Of a stretch of DNA of 64,000 nt, positions 47,776-57,170 are shown piece after piece. Location: positions 1-64,000 of the forward strand of contig CAJXHI010000003.1 of the NCBI GenBank assembly GCA_913051655.1. Direction: 5' to 3'. Numbering within the stretch: position 1 is the stretch's first letter; every line of letters starts with the position of its first letter. The stretch comes from an uncultured Alphaproteobacteria bacterium. GTDB lineage: Bacteria > Pseudomonadota > Alphaproteobacteria > Rhodobacterales > Rhodobacteraceae. Under the pieces are notes generated by a model. That model saw only the letters and a list, made by a program, of their open reading frames with translations, was not told the DNA's origin and did no database searches. Made by a program: the position numbers and the translations under genes.

Positions 47776-50436
47776 ATGGAACTGTTTTTTCTTTTACTGC
47801 TTGTGCTGATCATGGCGGGTGCCTTGGGATCGGGCTACCCCGTTGCCTTTGCATTGCCAGGTGCTGCTATTTTGTCCATCGTTGCTGCTGGGGTGACCGG
47901 TTATTTGGCAGTAGGCGACGAATCTGCGTATTTTCATCAGGGTGGACCTTTTCAGTGGCTGTCCTCTGGTGTGACCAATCTTAGGGGGGTCTATTGGGAA
48001 GTTGAACGAGACACGCTGATCGCTATTCCTTTATTTATTTTCATGGGTATCATGCTGCAAAAGTCTAAAATTGCAGAAGACCTTTTGGTGGTCATGGCGA
48101 ACTTGTTCGGTCCCGTTCCGGGGGGGCTGGGAATTTCGGTTGTTTTCGTTGGCGCATTGTTGGCAGCAACTACCGGAATTGTTGGAGCAACTGTTGTGGC
48201 GATGGGCCTGATTTCCCTTCCTGCGATGCTACGAAATAATTATTCCAAACCATTGGCCACCGGCACAATTGCCGCGTCTGGTACATTGGGCCAAATAATC
48301 CCGCCCTCAATCGTGCTTATCATTCTTGCGGACCAGCTTGCGTCTGCTGCGGATCAGGCCGGTGCGTCGCGCAAAGTGATCCACAAAGAGGCTACGGGCG
48401 AACTTTCAATGCCCAGTAGCTTTGACGTGGTTTCTACAAGTGCAGGTGAAATGTTCCTAGGAGCCCTCGTCCCTGGCCTAGTTCTTGTGGCGATTTATAT
48501 GCTTTTCATTCTAGTCTTTGGTATTTTCAACCCAAAGGCAGCCCCTGCGGTGCGCTATGAGGGCAAGATGGATTACCAATTCTGGGGTAACGTCGCGCTG
48601 ACGCTTATTCCGCCTTTGGGGCTTATCTTCTTGGTGTTGGGATCCATCATAACCGGGATTGCAACTGTTAACCAGGCCGGTGCAATTGGTGCGAGCGGTG
48701 CTTTGATCATGGCCGGCTATCGCCTGACCGAGGGCATGAAGGGGCGGTATACTCCTGCCCTTATTGCCATTTTAGGTCTCGCTTTGATTGCTTTCGGATT
48801 GTCGAATTACAATATGAACGTCAAAGCCATTATCGTTACTGGAGGTGATCCAACAGGTATCTATTGTGGTGCTGTCGGCTCTTTGCTGCTAGTTGTAGCG
48901 CTTCTTTGGAGCGGCTGGCGTGTCCTGAAATTGGACAACATACTTGATGGCGTCATGCTTGAAACAGCCAAAACCACCTCACTTGTGTTTATAATTCTGC
49001 TGGGTGCCGCCATGCTTACCGCAGCATTCCGTGCGTTTGGCGGTGAGGAACTGGTTCGCGATTTCCTTAACTCCATGCCGGGTGGTTTCTGGTCAAAGTT
49101 CATCATAGTTATGGCTGTCATTTTTATCCTTGGTTTTTTCCTAGATTTCATCGAAATTGCAGTTGTTGTTGTTCCAATAGTTGCGCCGATCTTGTTGGCG
49201 GATCCTTCGGCGAACATCACAGCTGTATGGCTTGGCGTTATGATTGGTTTGAATATTCAGACGTCCTTCTTGACCCCACCCTTTGGATTTGCGCTCTTCT
49301 ACTTGCGTGGGGTAGCTCCTGCGATTGTAAAAACGCTGGACATTTATAAAGGCGTTATCGCATTTATTTGCTTGCAGTTGATTGCACTTGGTGTAGTTGG
49401 TTTTTATCCGCAGCTTGTGAATTACTTGCCAAACCGCCTGAGCCTGCTTTCTGAGAAATCGCCGCCGCCGCGTAACCCAAAATTACAGGTTTGTTTGGAA
49501 GAGTTCACTAGGGATACTTTAGCTGACAATGGTTCGGTTATACGCAATGCAATTTCTAAGGCTGAAAACCTTGATATCAGTGTACTGCCCAAAAAAGTTG
49601 GATCAAAGCTATCTGATGCTTTTGCATCGGCTGAGATAGCGCTGTCTTCCTTGGACGCTATCTTTGCAGCTGAAGCAGAAGTCCTTGCGAACTCGGAAGA
49701 CTATAGACCTGTCTTGCGGCTTGTCAGGGGGATCGAAAGCACAATTCGCAGAGAACAAGCTGAAATTAAAAAGTTAAACGACTCTTTAGCTTACCTTAAA
49801 GCAGATAAGGATGCGTCGAAACGGGAAAATGTGCGAGCTAAGATCGGGTCTTTGGAGTCAGAGGTAGAAGAACTGCGTGCAAAGATCCCATCTGATTGGG
49901 ACGAAACCTATGGGGCGTTCAGTAAATTAATTAATGCCGAGAGCAAAGCGCGCGTGTCATATCGCCGTGCAGCCGATCAAGCCTATGGTGATGCGAACGA
50001 GTTCCTATCTATTTTGAAAGATAATACTGCTTTCTATGCCTTGGAGAGTGATTTGCTTGCCGTGAAATCCCTTCTGAACGAAAATAAAGCGGAGGAGGGC
50101 GAGGCATATGTCAAAGAGCTTGCCAAGTCATTCTCAAGTGTTGCTGGTGCCTCCTCACTTTCTAGAGCTGTGAAGAAAGTGTCTAAGGGCCTACGCATCA
50201 AGAAGCTTGATGTCGATAAAGCCGAAAAGGCCTATACCAAGGCGTTGAGAGCCTTTGAGGAAGAAAAGGCTTGGCGAATTAATGCGGAAGCCGAACTAAA
50301 AGAGGGCATTCAAAGTTATTTGAATGCAATCAAGAGCACCATTGGTGCGCGCCAGCAGGAAAAACTGACACGAGATCAGGCGTTATATATCGCGAGCTGT
50401 AACGCAGTACATAAAGACATTTCACTGAACTTTTAA
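47776..50436 (+). CDS. dctM: TRAP transporter large permease DctM with long C-terminal coiled-coil extension
   Basis: Residues 1 to about 545 are the ion-coupled TRAP permease with a dozen or more helices (IPLFIFMGIMLQKS, TTGIVGATVVAMGLISLPAML, QIIPPSIVLIILADQ, NIQTSFLTPPFGFALFYLRGVAP). About residues 550-886 form an extra soluble part, starting after PNRLSLLSEKSPPPRNPKLQ, rich in Glu, Lys, Ala and Leu with heptad-like spacing (IRREQAEIKKLNDSLAYLKAD, IGSLESEVEELRAKI, VDKAEKAYTKALRAFEEEKAW), predicted as long coiled coil. Ordinary DctM proteins are about 430 residues. I believe similar tails occur in other roseobacter TakP-type systems, but I cannot confirm this here. Continuous frame, no sign of misassembly. 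Confidence 0.9.
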   Translation: MELFFLLLLVLIMAGALGSGYPVAFALPGAAILSIVAAGVTGYLAVGDESAYFHQGGPFQWLSSGVTNLRGVYWEVERDTLIAIPLFIFMGIMLQKSKIAEDLLVVMANLFGPVPGGLGISVVFVGALLAATTGIVGATVVAMGLISLPAMLRNNYSKPLATGTIAASGTLGQIIPPSIVLIILADQLASAADQAGASRKVIHKEATGELSMPSSFDVVSTSAGEMFLGALVPGLVLVAIYMLFILVFGIFNPKAAPAVRYEGKMDYQFWGNVALTLIPPLGLIFLVLGSIITGIATVNQAGAIGASGALIMAGYRLTEGMKGRYTPALIAILGLALIAFGLSNYNMNVKAIIVTGGDPTGIYCGAVGSLLLVVALLWSGWRVLKLDNILDGVMLETAKTTSLVFIILLGAAMLTAAFRAFGGEELVRDFLNSMPGGFWSKFIIVMAVIFILGFFLDFIEIAVVVVPIVAPILLADPSANITAVWLGVMIGLNIQTSFLTPPFGFALFYLRGVAPAIVKTLDIYKGVIAFICLQLIALGVVGFYPQLVNYLPNRLSLLSEKSPPPRNPKLQVCLEEFTRDTLADNGSVIRNAISKAENLDISVLPKKVGSKLSDAFASAEIALSSLDAIFAAEAEVLANSEDYRPVLRLVRGIESTIRREQAEIKKLNDSLAYLKADKDASKRENVRAKIGSLESEVEELRAKIPSDWDETYGAFSKLINAESKARVSYRRAADQAYGDANEFLSILKDNTAFYALESDLLAVKSLLNENKAEEGEAYVKELAKSFSSVAGASSLSRAVKKVSKGLRIKKLDVDKAEKAYTKALRAFEEEKAWRINAEAELKEGIQSYLNAIKSTIGARQQEKLTRDQALYIASCNAVHKDISLNF

Positions 50437-50461
50437 GGCAGATAAAAGAGAGAAGGAAATT

Positions 50462-50495
50462 CAAGGGGGCTTCATAGAAGTGCCCGTTGGTTTTT
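50462..50495 (+). terminator. Predicted intrinsic terminator after dctM
   Basis: Paired segments CAA/TTG, GGGC/GCCC and TTC/GAA with two small bulges form one hairpin, followed by a run of five T. It lies 26 bases after the dctM stop, in the convergent interval before the racemase gene. Confidence 0.5.
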
Positions 50496-50536
50496 ATAGG
50501 TAGGTCATTCTAATCTAGTAGAGCAATTACCTTGTG

Positions 50537-51253
50537 TTAAGGATCCGTATGAACCGCATCGATTATAGCTGCTACAAGAATGTCGAGTGTATCTATGCAC
50601 CGCTGAGGCTGATTTTGAAGTGCTTTGCCCAACAGTGAAAATTCTGAACAGGCAATCAGCTGTACACCTGCGCCAGCTTTGGCCAATGCGTCAGAAGTCT
50701 GTTGCAGAATGGTCTTAGCGGTTTCTGTCGGTCCATGTTTTTTAATCAACTGGATCGCATCGAGCATTTTATCGCTATCTGATGGCCAAAGCGTCTCTTT
50801 GTGAAATGGTGCGAGTGCTTTATCAAAAAGACCGGTTAATCTCACTGCAGGAGAAGCAAGCATTCCAACACGTGGGCCTGTTTCGTTAAGCTTGTTCACA
50901 TAAGCCGCTGACAATTCAATCATATTCAAAAACGGAATATCCACGGCGTTTTGAATCGCACCGGCATAATGGTGGGCCGTGTTACACGGCATGGCGAGCG
51001 CCGTTGCCCCAGCACCTTCGAGTCGGCGTGCCATTGATGCCAGAACAAGCGAAGGATCCTCCCCCGTGCCCGTAATCAAATGCGCAATCCGTGAAGGCAC
51101 TTGAGTGTTCATATCAATGAAAAGGGGAATGTGATGCTCGTCCCCCGTCGCGTCGGGTAGCGCGCTCATCAGCTTTTGCTGAAAAAGTATCGTGGCTTCA
51201 GGCCCCATGCCCCCCAAAATACCAATTGGCCTTGGTATCACGCGCTGCTCCAT
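50537..51253 (-). CDS. Aspartate/glutamate racemase family protein
   Basis: Cofactor-independent amino-acid racemase of about 238 residues. Two catalytic Cys motifs are visible: [14 protein letters not shown] near residue 84 and [15 protein letters not shown] near residue 195. The N-terminus [18 protein letters not shown] is typical. It overlaps the end of the cysteate-lyase-like gene by 16 bases, so they are co-transcribed and may act on the same amino acid, for example interconverting D and L forms of a sulfur or sulfonate amino acid before elimination (inference). The exact substrate is unknown. Confidence 0.88.
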   Translation of the reverse strand: MEQRVIPRPIGILGGMGPEATILFQQKLMSALPDATGDEHHIPLFIDMNTQVPSRIAHLITGTGEDPSLVLASMARRLEGAGATALAMPCNTAHHYAGAIQNAVDIPFLNMIELSAAYVNKLNETGPRVGMLASPAVRLTGLFDKALAPFHKETLWPSDSDKMLDAIQLIKKHGPTETAKTILQQTSDALAKAGAGVQLIACSEFSLLGKALQNQPQRCIDTLDILVAAIIDAVHTDP

Positions 51254-52254
51254 CTGCGTTGTGCTTCAAATGCAAAGTCGTAGCCAAACAGCCCAACCGC
51301 ACCCCCAGTGTGTAAAAATACGACGCGTCTGTCTGAGGCAAAGTGACCTTTGCGGGCCAGGTCAATCAACCCTGCTGCCCCTTTTGCGGAATACACAGGG
51401 TCCAGAAGAATACCCTCAAGGGCTGCGAACATTTCGATGGCTTCGACCCCGCTCTCTGTGGGGAGCCCGTAACCTTCGCCCACGTAATCAGTGTTCGCCA
51501 TGACATCTTCGCGCTTCACAACTCCTGCGCAGCCCAGTTTTTCGGCTGTTTTAAGAGCAAGGTCATAGACCATCTGTTCTTGTTTGGGTTGTGGTGCACG
51601 CGTGCCGATACCGAGCAACGGAATATTGGCATTCATCGCACAAAGCCCCGTGACAAGCCCCGCTTGCGTTCCAGAAGACCCTGTCGCATGGACAACACGA
51701 TCAATTTTGAGTTTCATATCGTTCGCCTGTGATAGCATTTCGAACGCACAATTGACGTAGCCTAGCGCGCCTGTTGCATTAGAACCGCCGCCGGGGATAA
51801 CATAGACGTTGCGAGCCTCTGCACGTTTTTGCTCTGCAGCTTTATTCATCTCTTCGATCATATCATGACCGCCAGGGAATTTTTCGGTGCTAGCGCCATG
51901 TAGGTGATCCAACAAAACATTTCCGTTGGTGTTGTAATTGGCGTTGTTGTAGCCGGTACGGTCCTCAAGAAGTATATGACAGTCCATACCAAGTTTTGCC
52001 GCTGCCGCAGCGGTTTGGCGCGCATGATTAGATTGTGTCGCCCCCTGCGTCATAACCATGTCGGCGCCAGAAGCTTCTGCTTCTGCCATCAAAAATTCAA
52101 GCTTGCGCGTCTTGTTCCCACCTGTGCTAAGACCCGTGCAGTCGTCGCGTTTAATCCAAAGATCAACGTTTAATTCCTTAGACAGACGCGGCATTGGTTC
52201 CAGAGGTGTTGGTAAATGAGCAAGATGTGTACGGGGAAATTTGGCGAGATGCAT
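51238..52254 (-). CDS. D-cysteine desulfhydrase / L-cysteate sulfo-lyase family enzyme
   Basis: PLP fold-type II enzyme of the ACC-deaminase/DcyD group. The cofactor Lys is in [20 protein letters not shown] (about K48). [21 protein letters not shown], the phosphate-binding [13 protein letters not shown] and [16 protein letters not shown] follow. Known: roseobacter homologues very close to this pattern act as (R)-cysteate sulfo-lyase (CuyA), releasing pyruvate, ammonia and sulfite; enterobacterial relatives use D-cysteine. Sequence alone does not decide. The ATG at 52254 is preferred over a GTG two codons earlier. Followed by the overlapping racemase gene. No sulfite dehydrogenase or exporter gene is nearby. 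Confidence 0.88.
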   Translation of the reverse strand: MHLAKFPRTHLAHLPTPLEPMPRLSKELNVDLWIKRDDCTGLSTGGNKTRKLEFLMAEAEASGADMVMTQGATQSNHARQTAAAAAKLGMDCHILLEDRTGYNNANYNTNGNVLLDHLHGASTEKFPGGHDMIEEMNKAAEQKRAEARNVYVIPGGGSNATGALGYVNCAFEMLSQANDMKLKIDRVVHATGSSGTQAGLVTGLCAMNANIPLLGIGTRAPQPKQEQMVYDLALKTAEKLGCAGVVKREDVMANTDYVGEGYGLPTESGVEAIEMFAALEGILLDPVYSAKGAAGLIDLARKGHFASDRRVVFLHTGGAVGLFGYDFAFEAQRRWSSA

Positions 52255-52260
52255 GATCAC

Positions 52261-52641
52261 ACTTTTCTAAACTTTACTAGACTATAGATTGTTTATAGGG
52301 GCAGGGCCCCGCTGACAAGGGCTCTGCCAAAATTCGATTTAACAACTATGAGCCAGTTTACTTGCCGTACATTTTGGCGAGATCAGTGAGGAGGTGGAGT
52401 ACTCTTGTTTTACGTTAGCGGGCAAGGATAGTCGTCCCGTCAATTATTAGTTGCCATTGAGTATAATTTTCTCATTTCTCTGCTTGCGTTTATAAGTCTT
52501 ATCTGAACTAACGGGTAGTATTGCTTCAATCAAGAGAGTGTGTAGTCTTTGTGGGGAAAGGATTTTAATATAATATGTGAACAGGTTGCAACGTAAAACT
52601 GATTGCGATTTTTCACTTTCGCGTGGGGTTAAGAAGTTATC
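52261..52641. other. Divergent intergenic region with hairpin and possible gene relic
   Basis: This 381-bp region separates the minus-strand lyase from the plus-strand CoA-racemase gene. It contains an inverted repeat at 52300-52328. Minus-strand codons 52414-52358 (ending LLTDLAKMYGK and a stop) look like the tail of a lost protein. A weak promoter for the lyase is possible (TTGTCA 52313-52318, TATAAA 52292-52297, spacer 15). No intact gene is visible. Confidence 0.4.
52300..52328 (-). repeat. 10-bp inverted repeat with one G-T mismatch
   Basis: GGCAGGGCCC and GGGCTCTGCC surround a nine-base loop, with one mismatch that is a G-U pair or an A-C mispair depending on the strand transcribed. 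It lies between a short relic frame and the lyase gene on the minus strand. It may be the terminator of the lost upstream gene or a structure in the lyase leader. Confidence 0.45.
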
Positions 52642-53739
52642 ATGCTTGCGGGCATTCGCATTATTGAATTTGAAGGCCTAGGTCCTGGGCCATTCGCGGC
52701 AATGTTGCTGGCAGATCTTGGGGCAGAGGTGATCACGATCCACCGCGCAGTGCCTGCTGATACGCCGGGGCGGAGCGAACAGAATCCTTTAGATCGGGGC
52801 AAGCGATCTATCGTTTTGGATTTAAAATCAGAGTCGGACCTTAAAATTGCCAAAGCGCTCTTGCAGACTGCTGATGGGCTGATTGAAGGTATGCGCCCGG
52901 GCGTTATGGAACGTCTAGGGCTTGGTCCGGACATCGTATTTCAGCTAAATCCGAGTATTATCTACGGACGTATGACCGGTTGGGGACAAGATGGACCCTT
53001 GGCAACCTCTGCTGGTCATGATCTGAACTATATTGGACGGGCAGGAGCACTTTGGTATGCGTCTAATCCAAGCGAGGCTCCTTTTACGCCACCCACCTTA
53101 GTGGGCGATGTTGGCGGCGGCGCGATGTATTTGGCAGTTGGCATGTTGTCAGGGTTTTTAAGTGTGAAAAATGGTGCAAAAGGATGTGTTGTGGACGCTG
53201 CCATTGTTGATGGTGCGGCCCATATGATGTCCCTCTTGATGTCGCTGCGTAGTGCTGGGGGACTTTACAAAGAGCGGGGGCAAAGCACTCTGGATGGACC
53301 TCATTGGAGCCGGTGTTACGAAACTAAAGATGGGGGATTCATGTCGGTGCAATGTCTCGAGCCAAAATTCTACGAAACCTTTCTTTCCTGCCTTGGGTTG
53401 GAAAAGGATCCAGAGTTTTTGCTTCAATTCGAAAAGACTCTCTGGCCGATCTTGATTGATAGGCTAAAAGATATTTTTCTCACCAGATCTTTAGTAGAAT
53501 GGGATGCTCTATTCATCGGAACAGATGCCTGCGTATCACCGGTCCTGTCACCTGAGGACTCTGGACAGGATCCCCATATCGTCGCAAGAGGTATCTGGTT
53601 TGAGGAAGAGGGCCATCTTCAGGCGCGGGCAGCGCCCAGGTTCTCTCAATGGCAGCCAAATAGCATAGCTAAAATCCACGAAAAAGACGCCGATCGCATG
53701 AGTCTTTTGGCAGAATTGAAAATGGAAGAAAACAAATGA
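52642..53739 (+). CDS. CaiB/BaiF CoA-transferase family protein, alpha-methylacyl-CoA racemase-like
   Basis: 365 residues of the class III CoA-transferase fold. The start MLAGIRIIEFEGLGPGPFAAMLLADLGAEVITI and the block DRGKRSIVLDLKSE are typical. RPGVMERLGLGPD and YGRMTGWGQDGPLATSAGHDLNYIG resemble alpha-methylacyl-CoA racemase, which epimerises 2-methyl-branched acyl-CoA thioesters. HDLNYIG contains the His/Asp positions of that active site. The exact acyl-CoA is not known. It overlaps the nitroreductase gene by four bases (ATGA), forming a two-gene unit. Confidence 0.88.
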   Translation: MLAGIRIIEFEGLGPGPFAAMLLADLGAEVITIHRAVPADTPGRSEQNPLDRGKRSIVLDLKSESDLKIAKALLQTADGLIEGMRPGVMERLGLGPDIVFQLNPSIIYGRMTGWGQDGPLATSAGHDLNYIGRAGALWYASNPSEAPFTPPTLVGDVGGGAMYLAVGMLSGFLSVKNGAKGCVVDAAIVDGAAHMMSLLMSLRSAGGLYKERGQSTLDGPHWSRCYETKDGGFMSVQCLEPKFYETFLSCLGLEKDPEFLLQFEKTLWPILIDRLKDIFLTRSLVEWDALFIGTDACVSPVLSPEDSGQDPHIVARGIWFEEEGHLQARAAPRFSQWQPNSIAKIHEKDADRMSLLAELKMEENK

Positions 53740-54407
53740 GCGATACAATTAAAGCATTGAACGCATTGCTTGACGGGCGCTATTCCTGTCGTGGTTTTTT
53801 GGAGGATGAGGTTCCACAAGATACCATCGAAGCGATTGTAAGAACGGCGCAGAAAGTCCCCTCCTGGTGTAATTCGCAGCCGTGGCAGCTTTCCGTCTGT
53901 GCGCCCGCAAAAACTAAAGAACTGGCAAAAACTTTGACAGAGGCTGCAAAAAGGGGCCTGCATTCGCCAGATATTGCCTTTCCCGAACGGTATCAGGGAA
54001 TTTACAAAGAACGTCGCTCCATATGCGGGTGGCAACTTTATGACGCTGTCGGTGTTGTGAAGGGTGATAAAGAGGGTTCATTCAAACAGATGATGGAAAA
54101 TTATCGTTTCTTCGGGGCGCCGCAAGTGGCGATTGTGAGTACATCAAAAGAACTTGGGGCTTACGGTGCGCTGGATTGCGGGGCCTTTGTGACGGCCTTT
54201 ACACTTGCCGCACATGGGCATGGTGTTGCCACAATTCCGCAAGCGGCGATTGCGGGTATGTGTTCTTTGGTTCGTAAGGAATTAGGCATCAGTGAGGATC
54301 GGGATATTCTCTGCGCCATCTCATTTGGCTATGAAGATACAGACCACCCTGCCAACCAATTCAGAACTGCCCGCGCTGAGGTGGAGGACGTGATCGCTTG
54401 GAATTGA
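53736..54407 (+). CDS. Nitroreductase family protein
   Basis: FMN-dependent NAD(P)H oxidoreductase fold, 223 residues. Features are RYSCRGFLEDEVPQDTIEAIV near residue 14, the FMN-phosphate region VPSWCNSQPWQLSV, and the C-terminal GVATIPQAAIAGM and DILCAISFGYED with Gly-Tyr. Members reduce nitro compounds, quinones or flavins; some act on other substrates, so the natural role is open. The ATGA overlap with the CoA-racemase-family gene suggests joint function in catabolism of an acyl or aromatic compound (inference). Confidence 0.88.
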   Translation: MSDTIKALNALLDGRYSCRGFLEDEVPQDTIEAIVRTAQKVPSWCNSQPWQLSVCAPAKTKELAKTLTEAAKRGLHSPDIAFPERYQGIYKERRSICGWQLYDAVGVVKGDKEGSFKQMMENYRFFGAPQVAIVSTSKELGAYGALDCGAFVTAFTLAAHGHGVATIPQAAIAGMCSLVRKELGISEDRDILCAISFGYEDTDHPANQFRTARAEVEDVIAWN

Positions 54408-54506
54408 ACCAAAGCGAAAAAGAACACTTTTGCAACGGTGTGCACAGATACTATGCCACGCCATTTCAAACTATAACTGCTAGATTGGATTGCTTGTAAA
54501 GGCGAG

Positions 54507-55223
54507 TTATGGTTTCCAATCTGGTCCGCGGAGAAAATCAATGGGTACCATGATCTCAGGTTCGATCACACTCACTTTTGGCACAGCTTTGATCAAAATC
54601 TCAGCGGATTGTTCCAAAAGAGGAAATGTTTTGTAGTGACAGGGAATGATGGTCTTGAAATCAAAGAATCTCGCTGCGGCATAACCAGCGCGTTTCATAT
54701 CCATGGTGAAATGCCCGCCAGCGGCAAGAATGCCGATGTCGGGAGAATGAAGATCGTTAAAAACGCCCATGTCTGCCATGACGTCAGTGTCGCCCGAGAC
54801 ATAGATCGTATGACCTTCTCCTGAAATCATGAAACCACATTCTGTGCCAACCCATTTTGGGCCCTCTGATGTGCTCATACTGGAACTATGCACAGCATGT
54901 ACCATAGTCACTGCGACATTGCCCAAGTAGACAGTGCCGCCCTTGTTAAACCCTACGGTTTCTACGGCTGCTGTATCCGCCCAATGACGCATAAGATCAT
55001 ATTGTCCAACTATGGGGATCCGGTTTTCTTTCGCCAGTCACAGAGTATCAACGATGTGATCAAAATGACCGTGGCTCAACAAAATATAGTTTGCGCCATC
55101 GACTGCTTTGGCATGATCGGTCTCTGGTAAAACTGGGTTGCCTGTGAGCCAAGGATCAATCAGTAAAACCTCACCAGCAATGTCAATTCTGAAAGAGGCA
55201 TGACCAAGCCAAGTGATTTGCAT
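54507..55223 (-). pseudogene. UPF0173-type metal-dependent hydrolase with an in-frame TGA
   Basis: The frame begins MQITWLGHASFRIDIAGEVLLIDPWLTGNP and contains the metal motif LLSHGHFDH, then meets TGA at 55038-55040. It continues without frameshift (LAKENRIPIVGQYDLM, VYVSGDTDVMADMG, ILAAGGHFTMD, IIPCHYKTFPLLEQ) to a normal stop at 54507. Apart from that one codon the 238-residue beta-lactamase-fold protein is complete, with GGAG seven bases before the ATG. The stop falls about 60 residues in, so the gene is probably a recent pseudogene, unless the base is a sequencing error. Recoding is unlikely because TGA is an ordinary stop elsewhere in the window. Confidence 0.85.
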
Positions 55224-55364
55224 AATCAAACTCCATATATGTTGCGCAAACGCCTGATAATTTTGGCAACATTAGGGGGATATGCAAGCATTTTAAGAGC
55301 TCTTTGCTTGCAGCGCTCTTAAGCGTTGGGTAAAGCATCTTCAAAGAAGGCAATGGAGAGCAAT

Positions 55365-55652
55365 ATGTCGATTGATATGGCGACAGCAGCACGGGTTGCA
55401 AAACTGGCCCGCATTGAAGTAGATGAAGAGGCTTTGCCTGGTCTGGCAGAAGAATTTAATATAATCTTTGGATTTATCGAACAGCTTAATGAAGTAGATG
55501 TTGCCGGTGTTGAGCCAATGACGTCTGTCACACCCCAGCGGCTCAAGCGACGCAAAGACGACGTCACCGATGGAGATCAACAAGGAAAAGTGCTCTCTAA
55601 TGCGCCGGATGCGCGTGAAGGTTTTTATGCTGTGCCAAAGGTGGTAGAATAA
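55365..55652 (+). CDS. gatC: Aspartyl/glutamyl-tRNA(Asn/Gln) amidotransferase subunit C
   Basis: Small subunit of GatCAB, which converts misacylated Glu-tRNA(Gln) or Asp-tRNA(Asn) to the amidated forms. 95 residues, belt-like fold, with the family start [24 protein letters not shown] and the end [22 protein letters not shown]. The ATG at 55365 has GGAGAG upstream; in-frame starts 13 codons earlier give a non-family leader. Its stop overlaps the gatA start by one base (TAATG). gatB is not in the window. Confidence 0.94.
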   Translation: MSIDMATAARVAKLARIEVDEEALPGLAEEFNIIFGFIEQLNEVDVAGVEPMTSVTPQRLKRRKDDVTDGDQQGKVLSNAPDAREGFYAVPKVVE

Positions 55653-57133
55653 TGGCCGGGTTGAACTCACTGACGCTCTTTAAGGCGCGCGATCTGCTAC
55701 GCAAAAAAGAGCTGACATCACTGGAGTTAACTGAAACTTGTCTGAGCGCGATTGAAGAGGGGACAAAGCTTAACGCTTTTGTCCATAAGGCTGTGGATAT
55801 CGCATTAGATCGCGCTCGGGCCGCAGACGCAAGACTTGCAACCGGCGATGCACCAGAGATGTGCGGATTACCCATTGGCATCAAAGATCTCTTTTGTACA
55901 ACTGGCGCGCCGTCACAGGCGGCAAGCAAAATTCTTGAAGGTTTTATTCCTGAATATGAAAGTACTGTGAGCCAGAAACTTGCCGATGCGGGGGCCGTTA
56001 TGCTTGGCAAACTCAACATGGATGAGTTTGCGATGGGCTCTTCAAATGAAACATCTGTTTATGGCAATGCCATCAATCCATGGCGTGATAAGGATCAAGA
56101 ACTGACACCCGGTGGATCCTCTGGCGGTTCCGCAGCGGCTGTTGCGGGTGACCTTTGTCTTGCCGCAACAGGAACAGATACTGGCGGATCTATCCGTCAA
56201 CCTGCGGCATTTACAGGGATCGTGGGGATCAAGCCGACTTATGGTCGTTGTTCGCGCTGGGGAATTGTGGCTTTTGCGAGTTCTCTTGATCAAGCTGGCC
56301 CGATGACAAAGTCTGTTCGTGACGCTGCCATCATGCTCGAAGCAATGTGCGGTCATGACGCCAAAGATAGTACAAGTGCTGACCTGCCTGTCCCAAACTT
56401 TGAGGCGGCTCTGACGGGCGATATTCGCAATAAAAAAATCGCTATCCCCAAAGAGTATCGGATGGATGGGATGCCTGCTGAGATTGAAAAACTCTGGAGC
56501 GATGGCGCAGATATGCTACGCGATGCAGGCGCTAAGATCATTGATGTCTCTCTACCGCACACGAAATATGCACTGCCATCGTACTACGTGATTGCGCCGG
56601 CGGAGGCCTCTTCCAACCTTGCGCGTTACGACGGTGTCCGCTACGGACGGCGCGCCCAGATCGATACGAGCGAAGGTATCACGCAGATGTACGAAAAAAC
56701 CCGTGCGGAAGGCTTTGGCTCTGAAGTCCAGCGCCGCATAATGATCGGCACTTATGTGCTGTCAGCAGGATTTTATGATGCTTATTATAATCGTGCGCGC
56801 CGTGTTAGGGCCCTCATAAAAAAAGACTTTGATGATGTATTTCAGGCTGGTGCGGATGCAATCCTAACCCCTGCGACACCGTCCGCGGCGTTTCCAATTG
56901 GTGCTATGCAAAATATGGATCCTGTTCAGATGTATCTGAATGATGTTTTTACGGTAACCGTCAATCTGGCTGGTTTGCCTGGGATATCAGTGCCGGCAGG
57001 ACTCGATCAAAAAGGGTTACCACTTGGATTGCAGCTGATTGGCCGTCCGTGGGAAGAGGCTGATTTGCTGAATACCGCCTACGCATTGGAACGTGCCGCC
57101 GGCTTTGTGGCGAAAGCGCGAAAATGGTGGTAG
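55652..57133 (+). CDS. gatA: Aspartyl/glutamyl-tRNA(Asn/Gln) amidotransferase subunit A
   Basis: Amidase-signature glutaminase that supplies ammonia to GatB. The Ser-cisSer-Lys triad is visible: Lys in [10 protein letters not shown] near residue 77, the Gly/Ser-rich [17 protein letters not shown] near 155, and the nucleophile Ser in [24 protein letters not shown]. 493 residues is normal. Coupled to gatC. A lipoprotein gene starts about 40 bases after its stop. Confidence 0.96.
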   Translation: MAGLNSLTLFKARDLLRKKELTSLELTETCLSAIEEGTKLNAFVHKAVDIALDRARAADARLATGDAPEMCGLPIGIKDLFCTTGAPSQAASKILEGFIPEYESTVSQKLADAGAVMLGKLNMDEFAMGSSNETSVYGNAINPWRDKDQELTPGGSSGGSAAAVAGDLCLAATGTDTGGSIRQPAAFTGIVGIKPTYGRCSRWGIVAFASSLDQAGPMTKSVRDAAIMLEAMCGHDAKDSTSADLPVPNFEAALTGDIRNKKIAIPKEYRMDGMPAEIEKLWSDGADMLRDAGAKIIDVSLPHTKYALPSYYVIAPAEASSNLARYDGVRYGRRAQIDTSEGITQMYEKTRAEGFGSEVQRRIMIGTYVLSAGFYDAYYNRARRVRALIKKDFDDVFQAGADAILTPATPSAAFPIGAMQNMDPVQMYLNDVFTVTVNLAGLPGISVPAGLDQKGLPLGLQLIGRPWEEADLLNTAYALERAAGFVAKARKWW

Positions 57134-57170
57134 CCTCGACCTAGGCCCAGTGAATGTGAAAGAAGGTTCA

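Noticed and set aside
54507-55223. Recoding of TGA as an amino acid to rescue the hydrolase
   Set aside because: Many neighbouring genes (moaA, nuoA, nuoB, hisN) end in TGA, so it is a normal stop here, and no selenocysteine element is apparent.
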